Source: Planctomycetota bacterium (GTDB lineage Bacteria > Planctomycetota > Planctomycetia > Gemmatales > HRBIN36). From it: DNA of 64,000 nucleotides. This document shows positions 7,310 to 17,600 of this stretch, in pieces. Location: positions 62,001 through 126,000 of the forward strand of contig JACTMY010000008.1 in the NCBI GenBank assembly GCA_014584395.1. The letters run 5' to 3'. How positions within the stretch are numbered: position 1 is the stretch's first letter; the number at the start of each line of letters is the position of its first letter. The notes beneath the pieces are model-generated. The model was given only the letters and a program-made list of their open reading frames with translations, did not search any database and had not been told where the DNA came from. The position numbers were made by a program, and so were the translations under genes.

Positions 7310-8953
7310 TTACTGGCCCGGCTCGCGGCCATGCTTGATCTTCGGCCAATATTTCTCCAGGTCGAAATGGGGATCGTTGTCGGCGTCGTGGCAGATGCGG
7401 CATTTGCCTTCCGATTGGCCGATCGTGAGCCGCAAGGGGGCGGCGTATTTCTTCACCGTGCTCAGGTCATGTTTAGCCTTGTCGCCGAACTGGACGTGCA
7501 GGCTGGCCGGGCCGTGGCAGTTTTCGCATTGATTGCCCAGCAACATCGGCGTCTTCTCCTCGCTGATGAAGCCGCCTTCCAAACCATACCCGGTCACGTG
7601 GCACATCATGCAATCGGGATCGTACTGCCGGCCGATGCGCCGCGGCGGCTCGTTGGCCCGGACGAGTTCGGCGATGGGCCGGCCATCCTCGACGAGATAG
7701 TGATAGGCTTGCCGGTGCTTCGACCCATGCCACACGGCATATGCCGTCGGGTGGCATTTCTGGCAACTGTCCGAGCCGACGAAGGTCGCTTCGCCCATTC
7801 CCTCGAGTTGCTGCACGGCATGTTTCGAGCGGGGAAAGCGGCTGTAATAATCATTGCGATAGACCGCCAGGACGTAATCCCGCATCAGCTCGCGGACGGG
7901 ATTCGTTTGGTCGTCGGGCAGTTCATACCCTTCGACCAGGTCGACCATCTGATAGCTGAGCTTGGGCCACTCGGGTTGCTTTTCCACGCCGACGATGGCG
8001 ACCGAACGTCCCTTGTGGCCGATGTTGACGAGCAGGGTTTCCTTGTCGGGCGGTCCCAGCCGCGTGGGCAAGGCGGGGGCGACATCGGCGTCGGCGCGGC
8101 TGAGAACGACGTGAAAGGCTTGCGGAAAGGCTTCGAGCAGCTTCTTGGCGTCGGCGTTGCTGCCCTGCCACAGCAAGACGCGCAGGTCGGCCTGTTTCTC
8201 CTTGAGCGCTTCGAGAAGGCCGGGCAGCGCCTCGGCCGGCGGGGTCCACTTGAGGGCCGGGTCGCGGGCCGTGCTTTCAGCGATGAGAGCGTCGCTTAAT
8301 AATCCCACATAGGCGACCTTCAAGCCGTTGGGCTTGGTTTCCACCACGGTGTAGGGCTGGAACATTTCCGGATACAGTTGATCGGGGTCCTGAAAGTTGC
8401 CCATGACGACGACGGGCGGCTTATAATTTTGCGTCCGTCCCAGAGCTTGATCGAGGGGCATGGCCAGTTCCGAGGGGCCGATCGCCAGGGCGGCGTAGGG
8501 CATCTTGGCCAGCATTTGCAGGGCGGCTTCGAACTTGTGCTTGTCCTGATCGGCTATGAAGCTGCGCTGGGTCGGTCCCAGGTCGCCCAGGTCGGCAGCG
8601 GTCACCGGCGCGCGGGCCTGCAATTCTTGGATCAATTCAAAACGCCGCTCCAGTCCGCCGAGCTGAGGCCGGGAGCAGCCGCAGGGCTGCAAGTAGCCGT
8701 GCATTTGACCGGTGAGCACGATGAAGGCATCGGGGGACAGGTCGGGCAAAAGTTTTGGCCGGCGGGTGTCGAGCGGCGGCTTCCCCGCGTCCAGCGGCTT
8801 GGTTTCGGCCGGCGCGGACGCCAGGCTCGCGCTGGCCAGGACCGGGTTCGGACCAGGCAGGGCTTGTTCTTTTGCCCAGACGAGGTAAATGGCGGCCGCG
8901 GCACATCCCGCCATCACGATCAACGCCACGCTCCATCGTGTCGTCCAGCCCAT
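7310..8953 (-). CDS. Tetraheme cytochrome c fused to a metallophosphatase-like (5'-nucleotidase-type) domain
   Basis: A 547-residue exported protein. The N-terminus has a signal peptide or anchor (SVALIVMAGCAAAAIYLVWA). Residues of about 75-370 resemble the calcineurin/5'-nucleotidase fold (QMHGYLQPCGCSRPQLGGLERR, AADLGDLGP, VAYVGLLSD), although several metal ligands are not obvious. The C-terminal part carries four heme-binding CxxCH motifs: CQKCH (C397), CMMCH (C448), CENCH (C476) and CRICH (C518), in a cytochrome c554-like arrangement. Such fusions are known mainly from planctomycetes and related phyla. A periplasmic electron-transfer role is likely; what the phosphatase-like part does is unknown. 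It lies 11 bases after a DUF1573 gene and is probably co-transcribed with it. Confidence 0.85.
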   Translation of the reverse strand: MGWTTRWSVALIVMAGCAAAAIYLVWAKEQALPGPNPVLASASLASAPAETKPLDAGKPPLDTRRPKLLPDLSPDAFIVLTGQMHGYLQPCGCSRPQLGGLERRFELIQELQARAPVTAADLGDLGPTQRSFIADQDKHKFEAALQMLAKMPYAALAIGPSELAMPLDQALGRTQNYKPPVVVMGNFQDPDQLYPEMFQPYTVVETKPNGLKVAYVGLLSDALIAESTARDPALKWTPPAEALPGLLEALKEKQADLRVLLWQGSNADAKKLLEAFPQAFHVVLSRADADVAPALPTRLGPPDKETLLVNIGHKGRSVAIVGVEKQPEWPKLSYQMVDLVEGYELPDDQTNPVRELMRDYVLAVYRNDYYSRFPRSKHAVQQLEGMGEATFVGSDSCQKCHPTAYAVWHGSKHRQAYHYLVEDGRPIAELVRANEPPRRIGRQYDPDCMMCHVTGYGLEGGFISEEKTPMLLGNQCENCHGPASLHVQFGDKAKHDLSTVKKYAAPLRLTIGQSEGKCRICHDADNDPHFDLEKYWPKIKHGREPGQ

Positions 8954-8964
8954 GCCACGATCCT

Positions 8965-9492
8965 CTAATTCGCGGGTAGGATTTTGCTCACGGCTTCGAT
9001 CCGCAAAGCCGCGGTGAATCGCTTCTCGTTCGTGTCCATGTCAAAGGCGAAGCGAAAGCTGCTATCGGGCGGTTGGCTGCTGAGATGGCGCGGCTCCGCT
9101 TTCCAGGCGAAGCGGATGACGCCCGACTCGCCGGGCTGCTTCACCACGGGGGACGCGTCCTTGTTGAGTTTGCGGCCATCGATCTGAATTTCGGAGCAGC
9201 CGCAGCTTTCCGAGAGATAAGTGAGCCGCAGCGGTCCCTTGCCCTGATTCTTGAATTTGACTTCGATGTGATTGCTTGCACCCACCTTCGTCGGGCCGGC
9301 GTTCACCTCGATCACGTTCGCCTCTTGCCGCATGTTGGGGCCAAGCTCGAAGACGATCTCCGGCGGCTCCTCCGCTCCGGTCGCTTGCACGACGGGGGCC
9401 AGGACGATGTTCTGCCCCTGTTTCATGACCAGCCAGGTGATGCCGAAGCTGACGACGATGGTGCCAAGGATGAGGCTGAGCCAATAGCGCAT
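8965..9492 (-). CDS. DUF1573 domain protein
   Basis: A 175-residue protein with an N-terminal membrane segment (YWLSLILGTIVVSFGITWLVM), so anchored with the body in the periplasm. Residues of about 45-150 match DUF1573, an immunoglobulin-like (ASH/MSP-like) fold, including the hallmark LSESCGCSEIQIDG and PGESGVIRFAWKAE. DUF1573 proteins are abundant in planctomycetes and Bacteroidetes and have no defined biochemical role. The gene is first in a two-gene operon with the tetraheme cytochrome-phosphatase gene. The SCGC cysteines could interact with metal or redox partners, which would fit a cytochrome neighbour, but that is inference. Confidence 0.85.
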   Translation of the reverse strand: MRYWLSLILGTIVVSFGITWLVMKQGQNIVLAPVVQATGAEEPPEIVFELGPNMRQEANVIEVNAGPTKVGASNHIEVKFKNQGKGPLRLTYLSESCGCSEIQIDGRKLNKDASPVVKQPGESGVIRFAWKAEPRHLSSQPPDSSFRFAFDMDTNEKRFTAALRIEAVSKILPAN

Positions 9493-9593
9493 GGAGGTCT
9501 CGTCAAAGAAAAGGTGCGTCTCGAAGAGTCCACGTCATTTATACGATAAAGCAAGCAAAAGGGTCAAGCCGACCGCCCGTTTAGATCGATTGA

Positions 9594-9647
9594 CCCCCCG
9601 GTGATTCACCGGGGGGCTGAATAAACGAAGGTGAATCACGGGGGGCT
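9594..9647. repeat. C/G-run palindrome with a partial second copy
   Basis: CCCCCCGGTG (9594-9603) and CACCGGGGGG (9607-9616) form a perfect 10-bp hairpin with loop ATT. About 14 bases later the unit GGTGAATCACGGGGGGCT (9630-9647) repeats the right half with one base missing. This looks like a dispersed REP-type element with a decayed neighbour copy. It could also act as a transcript end for the DUF1573 side, but no T-run is present. Confidence 0.55.
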
Positions 9648-10447
9648 ATATTTATGCAGGTTGCAGCGCTAGGGAAGAAGGCGAACGGTGTCTTGATCCT
9701 TGGAGGGAAACGTTGACCATGCCCGACACCAACGCTTGGGAATCTTAGCGGAGTTATTTGCTGCTGCTGGCCCGCTGAGCCGGGAGAAAGGCTATTACAC
9801 ACTTCAGGCCGCCGGGAAGGCCTTGGCCGCGGGCCTGCCACATCTCGGCCAGCAGAAAACCTCAAGTTTAGCCCCTGTCAGCGAGCGCCACCTTTTGCAG
9901 CACACAGTAAGCGAAGGTGGGTTTCTTTTTGGGTGAAGATGATGAGGAAGGTATAGCCATGGCAATGGTGAACTTGTCAACCCTGCTTTAACACATCACC
10001 AACCGCCGCGCATGGGCTCTCTTTCGGAAAAGCCCCGGTTGCACCTTTAACGTTCGTCATGCCATTCTCTATCGGCTCGAGGAACTCTGTTTCCCGCCCA
10101 CGACTGCGGAAACGCAAACTGCAGCGGCCGCGGCCACACTGAACCTTTTCCCCGGCATGCTGGGTCTGCCGAACATGGTTTATTCGCTGGGCACGACCGT
10201 GCAGCGGTATCAGGCCCGCCGGTTCCGCACGATCTGGGACGCCGTTGAATGGTTTGACGCCAACGAGCCGGGCCTCGACGGGGACAGCCCGTGGCAACCT
10301 TCGTCTTCCATTGCAAAGCTTAAAGGGGTGTCTTGTGGTCGCCGATGCAAAACGGACGCGCATTCGGCGTCCGTGAGCGACTCCATCTCTCGAATCCATT
10401 TATTCAGGGCCGAGGCACAGGATGGGTATCCTGGGCCCCCAACGGGA
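9648..10447. other. Gene-poor stretch, probable coding relic
   Basis: About 800 bases with no gene I can support. Short open segments in shifting frames (for example AELFAAAGPLSREKGYY near 9740 and RYQARRFRTIWDAVEWFDANEP near 10205-10270) have protein-like composition but are broken by stops and lack starts or ribosome-binding sites. This is what an old, decayed gene or mobile element would look like. No terminal inverted repeats or transposase motifs were recognised. Confidence 0.35.
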
Positions 10448-11812
10448 TCACTTCTGCGTGATCGCCCACTGCATCCACTTGCGGGTATCCTTGCCAAAGT
10501 CCCGGCCGCTGAGCCGCTTGAGGGTCTCATAGGCTTCATCGGAAACGAGGGAATCGTTCTCCTTGAGCAGCGGGACGAGTTCGCTGGCCAGTTCATTCAA
10601 CTCCTTGCGGGCCACGGCGGCGGCCGCGGCGCGGCGCAGCTCCCGGTCCTCGTGCTGCAGATAGCCCGACAGCGTGTTCTTCGTCATGCGGCTGAGCCGA
10701 TCGGTCAAGGCTTCCCGGGCGCGGTCGCGAACGGGGCCGGCGGACATTTGATTGATCGTGTCGGCCAGGACGCGAGTGTAGATCAGTCCCTTGCTTTCGC
10801 GGAGTTTCTTGAGGGCGGCTTCCTGGGCGGCGCCGCGGGCGGTGCGCAGCTCGAGGCCGGCCTTCAGGGCGTCCGCCTCGGCGTTCTGCTCGGCCTGGGC
10901 TTTGGCTTTCTCGGCGTCGGCGGCGCTGTTTGTGGAACTGGCCGCATCGTCCGTGTTGGCCGCCGTGGCGTCGCCGGCGCCGGCGATCGGAGGCTGACCC
11001 GGCTTGGGATTGGTGACGCCGATCTTGACCAGCAGCTTGCGGACCTCGCTGATCTCGACGAAAGTGGAAATTTGGGCGGCGTCGACGGCGCCTCCCTGGG
11101 TGACGCCGATCATTTCACCCCGGTCGCTGATGAGCGGACCGCCCGAATCGCCTTGATTGGTCGGCGAGGAAGTCTCGACGATGCGGGCTTCCATCTCGGC
11201 GATCTCCGTTTCCGAGATGCGCACGCGCCATTTCTTGTTGTACACCTGGCGGACCTCGCCCTTGGTCAACACCCACAGCGCGCCGCTGGCCCCGGGGTTG
11301 CCCAGGGAAAAGACGGCGCGGCCCGGAGGCGGGGCTTCCTTCGCCAGCGGCAAGGCCGCGATGCCCGGCGGCATCTTGGGGATTTGCAGCAAGGCCAGAT
11401 CCTTCTTCTTGTCGCGGGTCAACACTTTGGCCACGAAATAGGATTTGTTCATGTTCCGCGGATTATTGAGGATGGCGCGATATTTATCGCGTTCAGGAAT
11501 CAGTTGCTTCTTCGCATCGTACTGCGGGAAGACGACGAGCACCTCGTCCATCTCGCCCACCACGTGCCAATTGGTCACGAGAATGCGCTTGTCCATGTCG
11601 ATCATGCCGGCCGTCCCCGTCACGGCCCCCGTGATGACGCCGTTCTCGATGTGGGGCGCGAGAATCCACGCCGTCGACTTGAGCAAATAGGGAAAGGCCT
11701 TTTCCGCGTCCAGAACCTGAGCCTGAACGTACCTTGGCCCGCACAGCCAGACCAAGAGCAGCAGCACGAAACACGCCAAACGAGAGACGAGGGGAGTAGG
11801 ACTTTGAATCAT
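10448..11812 (-). CDS. Exported trypsin-like serine protease with C-terminal HEAT-like region
   Basis: About 454 residues from the start at 11812, which has GAGG about 8 bases upstream; a longer frame to 11857 lacks one. A signal peptide (MIQSPTPLVSRLACFVLLLLV, cut after VQA) leads into a trypsin-like domain with the full triad: His in VTNWHVVGE, Asp in KKDLALLQIP and Ser in NQGDSGGPLIS. There is no PDZ domain, unlike HtrA/DegP. A low-complexity Ala/Glu linker follows, then a helical C-terminus resembling HEAT repeats (VLADTINQMSAGPVRDRARE; LQHEDRELRRAAAAAVARKE). It is probably a periplasmic or surface protease with a protein-binding tail; substrates are unknown. Confidence 0.85.
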   Translation of the reverse strand: MIQSPTPLVSRLACFVLLLLVWLCGPRYVQAQVLDAEKAFPYLLKSTAWILAPHIENGVITGAVTGTAGMIDMDKRILVTNWHVVGEMDEVLVVFPQYDAKKQLIPERDKYRAILNNPRNMNKSYFVAKVLTRDKKKDLALLQIPKMPPGIAALPLAKEAPPPGRAVFSLGNPGASGALWVLTKGEVRQVYNKKWRVRISETEIAEMEARIVETSSPTNQGDSGGPLISDRGEMIGVTQGGAVDAAQISTFVEISEVRKLLVKIGVTNPKPGQPPIAGAGDATAANTDDAASSTNSAADAEKAKAQAEQNAEADALKAGLELRTARGAAQEAALKKLRESKGLIYTRVLADTINQMSAGPVRDRAREALTDRLSRMTKNTLSGYLQHEDRELRRAAAAAVARKELNELASELVPLLKENDSLVSDEAYETLKRLSGRDFGKDTRKWMQWAITQK

Positions 11813-12001
11813 GGCAAACCTCACGTCACGCAGTGGAAGGTTGGCGAGTCCATCCATGGTTCATAACGATGATTGATCTTCAAAGTCTAACCTGTAAATC
11901 ATTCAGCCGTCAACTGAAACCCGAAGCATTTTCTCAAGCCTATAATGCAGCCAAATGGGAAAGATCGGCCCCTGCTCGGCGAGTGACGCGGCCGGGGCAG
12001 A

Positions 12002-13270
12002 CTAAGGTTGATCGGACAGCAAGTGCAGCCGCAGGGCATTGAGGGCGGACTTGGCGGCGCGGTGCTGAATTTCCTGCCGCGTGCCGAACCAATTGACGAG
12101 CCAGCTTTGCTCGCCCGCCGGGTGCGACAGGCCGATGTACACCATCCCCACGGGCTTGGCCGCCGTCGCGCCGCTCGGGCCGGCGATGCCCGTCGTGCTG
12201 ACCGCCAGGTGCGTGCCAAAACGTTCCCGGCAACCCTTGGCCATCGCCTCGGCGACCTGGCTGCTCACCGCTCCATGCCGAAGGATCCATTCACTCGGCA
12301 CGCCCAGCAGCGCCACCTTGGCTTCGTTGGCATAGGCCACGACGCCCCCCATCAAGCTGGCGCTGACGCCGGGGACGCGCGAAATGAGATGACAGACCAG
12401 TCCGCCGGTCAGGCTTTCCGCCACGGCCACGGTCCGCTGCCGCTCGAGCAGCAGCTTGCCGACGACGTCATGCAGTTCTTCATCGTCGACGCCGAACAGC
12501 CAATCGCCCAGCCGCTGCCTGAGGGCGGCTTCCACGGGAGCGATAGCAGCTTCCGCTTCCGCCTGGCTGGCGGCGCTGGCCCGGATGCGGAAGGAGACGA
12601 TGGCGTCGCTGACCGTGATGCCGACTTCGGGGACGTGGCCGCGCCGGGTGAAATCGAGGGCCTTCTCCTCGATGGCCGATTCCCCGGCCCCGAAACAATG
12701 CAGCTTGCGTTCGACGATGATCTGGCCGCCGCGGCCATGCCGCGCTTGCAGCCGCGGCTCCAATTCCAGAATCATCGCCTTCATCTCGCTGGGCACGCCG
12801 GGAACGGCGATGAAGAGCACGCGCTGATCCGCCGCCGAGGGCCGGGGGATTTCCATCCAGATGCCGGGGGCGGTGCCGAGCGCGTTGGGCACAGGTTCGC
12901 TGCCGCGGGGAAAGAGCGCCTGGGTCTGGTTGCGTTCGGGCATGGGGCGCTGCCGGGAGGCGAAGCGCTCCCGGATGGCGGCGAGCGAAGGTTCGTGCAG
13001 GACCAGCTCCACCCCGGCCAGCTTGGCCAGGGCTTCACGGGTCAAATCGTCCTGCGTGGGGCCAAGCCCGCCGGTGAGGATGACGAGATCGGCCCGCTCC
13101 AGGGCCTGGCGCAGGACCGCCAGTTGATCTGTTAGATCATCGCCCACGGTTGAATGAAAATGGACGGAGATGCCCATGCGGGCCAAACGCTGACTGAGCC
13201 AGGGGCTGTTGGTGTCGAGGTTTTGTCCGCTGGTCAGCTCCGTGCCGATGGCGATGATTTCCGCGCGCAT
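12002..13270 (-). CDS. cinA: CinA family protein: competence/damage-inducible N-domain plus nicotinamide-nucleotide amidase
   Basis: A full-length 422-residue CinA. The N-terminal part (about 1-170) is the MoaB/MogA-like fold with EIIAIGTELTSGQNLDTNS and LTGGLGPTQDDLTREAL. The C-terminal part (about 260-420) is the PncC amidase, with VAVAESLTGGLVCHLISRVPG and VSTTGIAGPSG. PncC hydrolyses nicotinamide mononucleotide to nicotinate mononucleotide in NAD salvage; the N-terminal domain has ADP-ribose pyrophosphatase activity in studied homologues. The neighbours are unrelated (protease downstream, YHS-like secreted protein upstream), so CinA is probably a housekeeping salvage enzyme here rather than part of a competence locus. 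Confidence 0.93.
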   Translation of the reverse strand: MRAEIIAIGTELTSGQNLDTNSPWLSQRLARMGISVHFHSTVGDDLTDQLAVLRQALERADLVILTGGLGPTQDDLTREALAKLAGVELVLHEPSLAAIRERFASRQRPMPERNQTQALFPRGSEPVPNALGTAPGIWMEIPRPSAADQRVLFIAVPGVPSEMKAMILELEPRLQARHGRGGQIIVERKLHCFGAGESAIEEKALDFTRRGHVPEVGITVSDAIVSFRIRASAASQAEAEAAIAPVEAALRQRLGDWLFGVDDEELHDVVGKLLLERQRTVAVAESLTGGLVCHLISRVPGVSASLMGGVVAYANEAKVALLGVPSEWILRHGAVSSQVAEAMAKGCRERFGTHLAVSTTGIAGPSGATAAKPVGMVYIGLSHPAGEQSWLVNWFGTRQEIQHRAAKSALNALRLHLLSDQP

Positions 13271-13328
13271 GCTTCTCTCGAAGGTGGGTCTTGGGAGCGA
13301 AGGGCGAAGGTGAGGCCGGGCCGAGGCG

Positions 13329-14093
13329 TCACTTCTCCTTCTTTTTCTTCGCTTCGAATTCCTTGATGTACTTCTCGGGGTCCTCGTTGAAGGCGTCCCG
13401 GCAGCCGGTGCAGCAGACGTAATAGGTTTTCCCCTGATGGCTCACCTGGATCGTGCCCAGGCCGCCGCTGACGACGCATTCGGGCTGGCTGCTTTTTTGC
13501 GCGCCGGCCAGCGATTCCCCTTCCTTCGTGGCCGAGACGGTGAACCATTTGTTGAACTGCCGGCGGCTGGTCGGCCGCCGCTCCAGGGCATACGAGGCGC
13601 GCACCTCGCCGATCAATTGCAGCGTGAAGCGGTGCACTTCCTTGGCCTCCTCGTCGGTGCGTTCGGCGATGAAGCGGCGCTGGTTGCTGCCGAACTGGCC
13701 GATGAACGTTTGCACGGGCGCGTCCTTCTCCTTGGGCTGGAGTCGCAACTCGAAGGCTTGCTCTTTGGGGAGGTAGTGGATTTCGCCGCCCTGGAAATGC
13801 TTGCCGTCCTTGATCTCGATGGTGATCCAGGCCTCGTCGCCCTTGAATTTCCAGCCGAACTGCCAGGTTTCCTTCCAGAAGCCGCGCTGCCGCTCGGTGG
13901 CGGAGACGCCCTCCGGCTCGCCGGTCGCGCGCCAGGCGCCGATCCATTCGTTGAAGGGTTGCAGGGCCGAACGGGACGATTCGGGCGGCGTCGCGGCGCG
14001 CAGCGCAGGGGGGTTCATGCTCCCCAGGGGCCAACCCAAAAGCCACGCCAGCGCAGCACACCCCAGGACGAGGGAAGTTCGTGACCACATCAT
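13329..14093 (-). CDS. Secreted protein with C-terminal YHS/TRASH-like metal-binding segment
   Basis: About 254 residues from the start at 14093 (an alternative is 14105). The signal peptide reads RTSLVLGCAALAWLLGWPLG. Residues of about 45-180 form a beta-rich domain with FNEWIGAWRATGEPEG and FWKETWQFGWKFKGDEAW, of a type I have seen described as hypothetical in planctomycetes. The C-terminal 50 residues hold ECVVSGGLGTIQVSHQGKTYYVCC, then TGC and NEDPEKYIKEF, which matches the YHS/TRASH pattern of Cys ligands followed by an FxxxPxKY helix. These segments bind metals such as copper. The function of the whole protein is unknown. Confidence 0.65.
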   Translation of the reverse strand: MMWSRTSLVLGCAALAWLLGWPLGSMNPPALRAATPPESSRSALQPFNEWIGAWRATGEPEGVSATERQRGFWKETWQFGWKFKGDEAWITIEIKDGKHFQGGEIHYLPKEQAFELRLQPKEKDAPVQTFIGQFGSNQRRFIAERTDEEAKEVHRFTLQLIGEVRASYALERRPTSRRQFNKWFTVSATKEGESLAGAQKSSQPECVVSGGLGTIQVSHQGKTYYVCCTGCRDAFNEDPEKYIKEFEAKKKKEK

Positions 14094-14144
14094 GCCTGCC
14101 TCCAACGACAGAAGGCGAACGTGGATGAAAACGCAAGCGATCCC

Positions 14145-14579
14145 TTACAGCGTACTCGGCTTGGAAGCCGCACGCAACCAATCCCGCAGGCGATCCAAGA
14201 AGGGACGCTGATCGGGATGGATCAAGGAGGCCGCCTCGTCGATCGTCACGAAGCGCGCGTGGTCCACTTCCCAGGATGCGCAGAACGGCTCAGCCTCGGG
14301 CGGGGCGGGGGCGGTGAAACAATGGATCGTTTTCTTGCTCTTCTGATAGATGATCGTGCCCAGGTTGGCCAGTTCACCATTCACGACCACGCCGGCTTCC
14401 TCGCGGGTTTCCCGGCGCGCGGTCTCCTCGAGCGTCTCCCCCTCATCGGGCAGCCCCTTCGGAATGCTCCAGGGTTTGTCTCGATTGTACGCCCCGGAGG
14501 GGTGGACCAGCAGGACTTCGCAGCGGCCATCGAGCAGCCGATAGAGCAGGATCCCGGCGGCGATTTTTTCCTTCGTCAT
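14145..14579 (-). CDS. Nudix hydrolase
   Basis: A 144-residue protein with a complete Nudix box at residues 42-64: G42, E48, then RETREEAGV at 56-64 (consensus G x5 E x7 RE U x EE x G U). Nudix enzymes cleave nucleoside diphosphates linked to another moiety with Mg2+. The start MTKEKIAAGILLYR and the segment WSIPKGLPDEGE resemble the diadenosine tetraphosphate/dinucleotide polyphosphate subgroup, but substrate cannot be fixed from sequence. It sits 21 bases after the sigma-54 regulator gene on the same strand, so the two may be co-transcribed. Confidence 0.9.
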   Translation of the reverse strand: MTKEKIAAGILLYRLLDGRCEVLLVHPSGAYNRDKPWSIPKGLPDEGETLEETARRETREEAGVVVNGELANLGTIIYQKSKKTIHCFTAPAPPEAEPFCASWEVDHARFVTIDEAASLIHPDQRPFLDRLRDWLRAASKPSTL

Positions 14580-14600
14580 GGAAGATACGCTTTCTCGTGA

Positions 14601-17600
14601 TCAGACCCGGCGCGGCAAGAGGCCGTATTTTTCGAGCTTGCTGATGAACGTGCTCCGCGGCAGACCCAGGGCCCGGGCGGCCCGGGCCTTGTTCCCTGAC
14701 GCGGCGGCCAGGGCCTGCACCAGCCGCTGGCGCTCTATCTCTTCCTGCTGCGCCAGCCAGGGGCGATCGTCCATGGCCGATCCCTCCCCCAAGCCTGTCC
14801 GTTCGCCCGGCGGCATCGGCCAAACCACGGGCTGTCCGCGGCGCAGCTCTTCGGGCAGTTCGTTCATCGTGATGCTGCGGCCCTCGGCCAGGACGACGGC
14901 GCGCTCGATCACGTTTTCCAGTTCGCGGACGTTGCCCGGCCAGGCGTACGCCTTGAACGCCGCCAGCACGTCGTCGTCGATCTGCGTCAAATCCCGCTTG
15001 CCGCTCTTGTGGGTGTAGATCGCCAGGAAGTGCATGGCCAGTTCGGAAAGGTCTTCCCGGCGCTCGCGCAGCGGCGGCGTGCGGATCGTGATGACGTTGA
15101 GCCGATAGAACAAGTCCTCGCGGAACTTGCCTTCCTTCATCAGCCGTTCCAGGTCCTGGTGCGTGGCGGCGATGATCCGCACGTCCACCTGAATGGGCGC
15201 GCTGCTGCCGACCCGTTCGAAGGTCATCTCTTGCAGCACGCGGAGCAGCTTGGTTTGAATGTCGAGGTTGATGTCGCCGATTTCATCGAGGAACAAATCG
15301 CCCCCGTCGGCCAATTCGAAGCGGCCCACCTTGTCCTTGTGCGCGCCTGTGAACGCGCCCTTGACGTGGCCGAACAATTCGCTTTCGAGAAGCCCCGGCG
15401 ACAGGGCGGCGCAATGGACCTTGACAAACGGCCCCTTGGCGCGGGCGCTCAGTTCGTGGATGGCCCGCGCCACCAGTTCCTTGCCCGTGCCGCTTTCGCC
15501 GCGGATGAGCACCGCCGAGGAACTGGCGGCCACCTTGCGGGTGATCTGCTGGAGATGGCGAATCGCGTCGCTGCCGCCGACCATGCCCCCGGCCGCGTGA
15601 GGGTTCGGATCGACGCCGTTCTTGGAAGCTTGCACCGCAACCAGCTCGCCCGGCGCCGCGGCGGGCGCCTGGGCGATCTGCTTTTGCAGTTGCGTTTGCA
15701 GCGTAACGATGAGCCGCTGCTGCTCGGAAATTTTTTCGACCTTGGTTTGCAGCTCCCGGTTCAACGCCTCGAAGAGCTGATGCCCCTGGGCGCCGTGCAA
15801 CGCCAGCCCCGCGATCTGAGCGAACGTGGTCAGCAGATGCAGCGTTTCAATGTCCGATTCGCCATGCTCGGCCTGGCCCGCGATCAGCACGGCGAGCAGG
15901 ACCCCCTCGTGGCGGAGCGGCAGCGCCGTGCGGGCATGAAATTGTTGAAGCTGCCGTTGCACCGGGTCCAGTCCGATCGACCCCGGCGGCCTGGCCCGAA
16001 TGATCGGCGATTGCATCAAGGTATCGATCAAGGGCGAACCGGGCGTCAGTTCCTTGACCTTCGGCTCCGCGCCCAGGTGTGCGACCAGGCGATAGACCGG
16101 CGGGTCCCCCTCGCGGAGAAAAATGGCGCCCTGCTCGAGGTTGACCAGCTCCGACAAGGCATGCATGAACCGGCGGCACACCAATTGCGGGTCGACCTGC
16201 TGCTCGACGGCGGTGGACATCCGCTTCAGGGTTTCGTCCAGTTGAAACTTGGTGCGATGCAGGCGGCGATGGAGGATGTTGCGCAGCCGACTGCGGGCCA
16301 GATGCAAGAACGACAACATGACCCAGGCCGTCACACTCACCCACGTGGCCTGCCAGAAGGGCGAAGGGGCATGCTCGCGGCTCTCGATCAGCAACATGCC
16401 CAGGAAGACCAGCCCCGTGTAAACGATCCCCGCCGCCACGCTGATGCCCAGCGACAGGATGCTGAGATTGAGCACGTCCCGCACTTCCATCAAGCCATAC
16501 CGCGAGATGCTGATACCGTAGGCGACGGTGATGCACAAGGAGGCGAAGAACATCGGCCAGGTGGAGCCGCCCATGCCGAATTTGTCGGCGTCGGTGACGG
16601 CGAGGAAGAGCGTGTAGCCGATGGGGATCGTCGCCAAAGTCGCCCCCGCCAGAATCCATTTCACTTGATTGCGCTGTTTCGATTGCGGCAGGCTGGTGAG
16701 CAAGCTATGGATCAAACTGGCGATGCAGCCCATGAAGTAGAAGGCGGCCAGGCCGACGGCGATATAAGCTTCCTTCAACAGCAGGCTGGACCACTGATTG
16801 ACCGACGCCGGGTCCTTCACCACGCGATGCGAGATGATGAGGGCCAGCAGCGTGACGATCATGACCCCCAGCCACAGCCAGGGAATGCCGTACATCAGGG
16901 CCTTGGTCAGTTTGGGCCGCTGGACCAGGAAGGTTTTGGGCTGCGGGTAGACCAGGTAAAAATGCAAGCTGACAATCGGCAAGGTCACGGCGCAGATCAT
17001 GAAGATCAGCACCAGCAGGGGCGACGAGGCGATGCGCAGCCAGTGATAGCCGCCCATAAAGGCGCCCATCGTGCAGGCGCAGAGCAGGAAGAAGCGGTAA
17101 GCGGATTCATCCAGGGGCCGCTGCCAATAAACCAAAGCGCCGATGAAGAAGAGCCCGAGCTTGACGAAAAACCACAGCAAGGAGGGAACGAATTCCGCCA
17201 CCGGCGGCGTACCGAGCACGCTCCAGGCCACGCCCGGCACGGGATGATTGGCCTGGGAGGATTCGAAGCGAACCCTGACTAGGACTTGCGGCCCGCGCTG
17301 AACCACGCTAATGTGCTGCTGCTGATACAGCTTTTCGAGGTCCTCGAAGGTGGCCCGGTCCCGGGTTTGATAGCGTGGAAACAGGGTTGGGATATGAAGC
17401 CGCGACACGATGCTAAGGAAACTGGACCAATTGCTCACTGGAACATTGGCCACCTCAATGATTCGATCCCCCTCTTTGGGCAATGGGCCTTCGTGGGTTC
17501 GGTCTTTGAAAAAATACTCCTCGTAGGTCCGATGCACCGTGGTGTCAAACGCGCATGAAACACCGATCTCATTGGCCTGTTGTGCGTAGGCCACGACGAT

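Noticed and set aside
15009-17282. A long plus-strand open frame (757 codons) opposite the sigma-54 regulator
   Set aside because: It is the antisense shadow of the regulator: Arg/Asp/Gly/His-rich composition, no domain features, while the minus strand shows clear AAA+ motifs.
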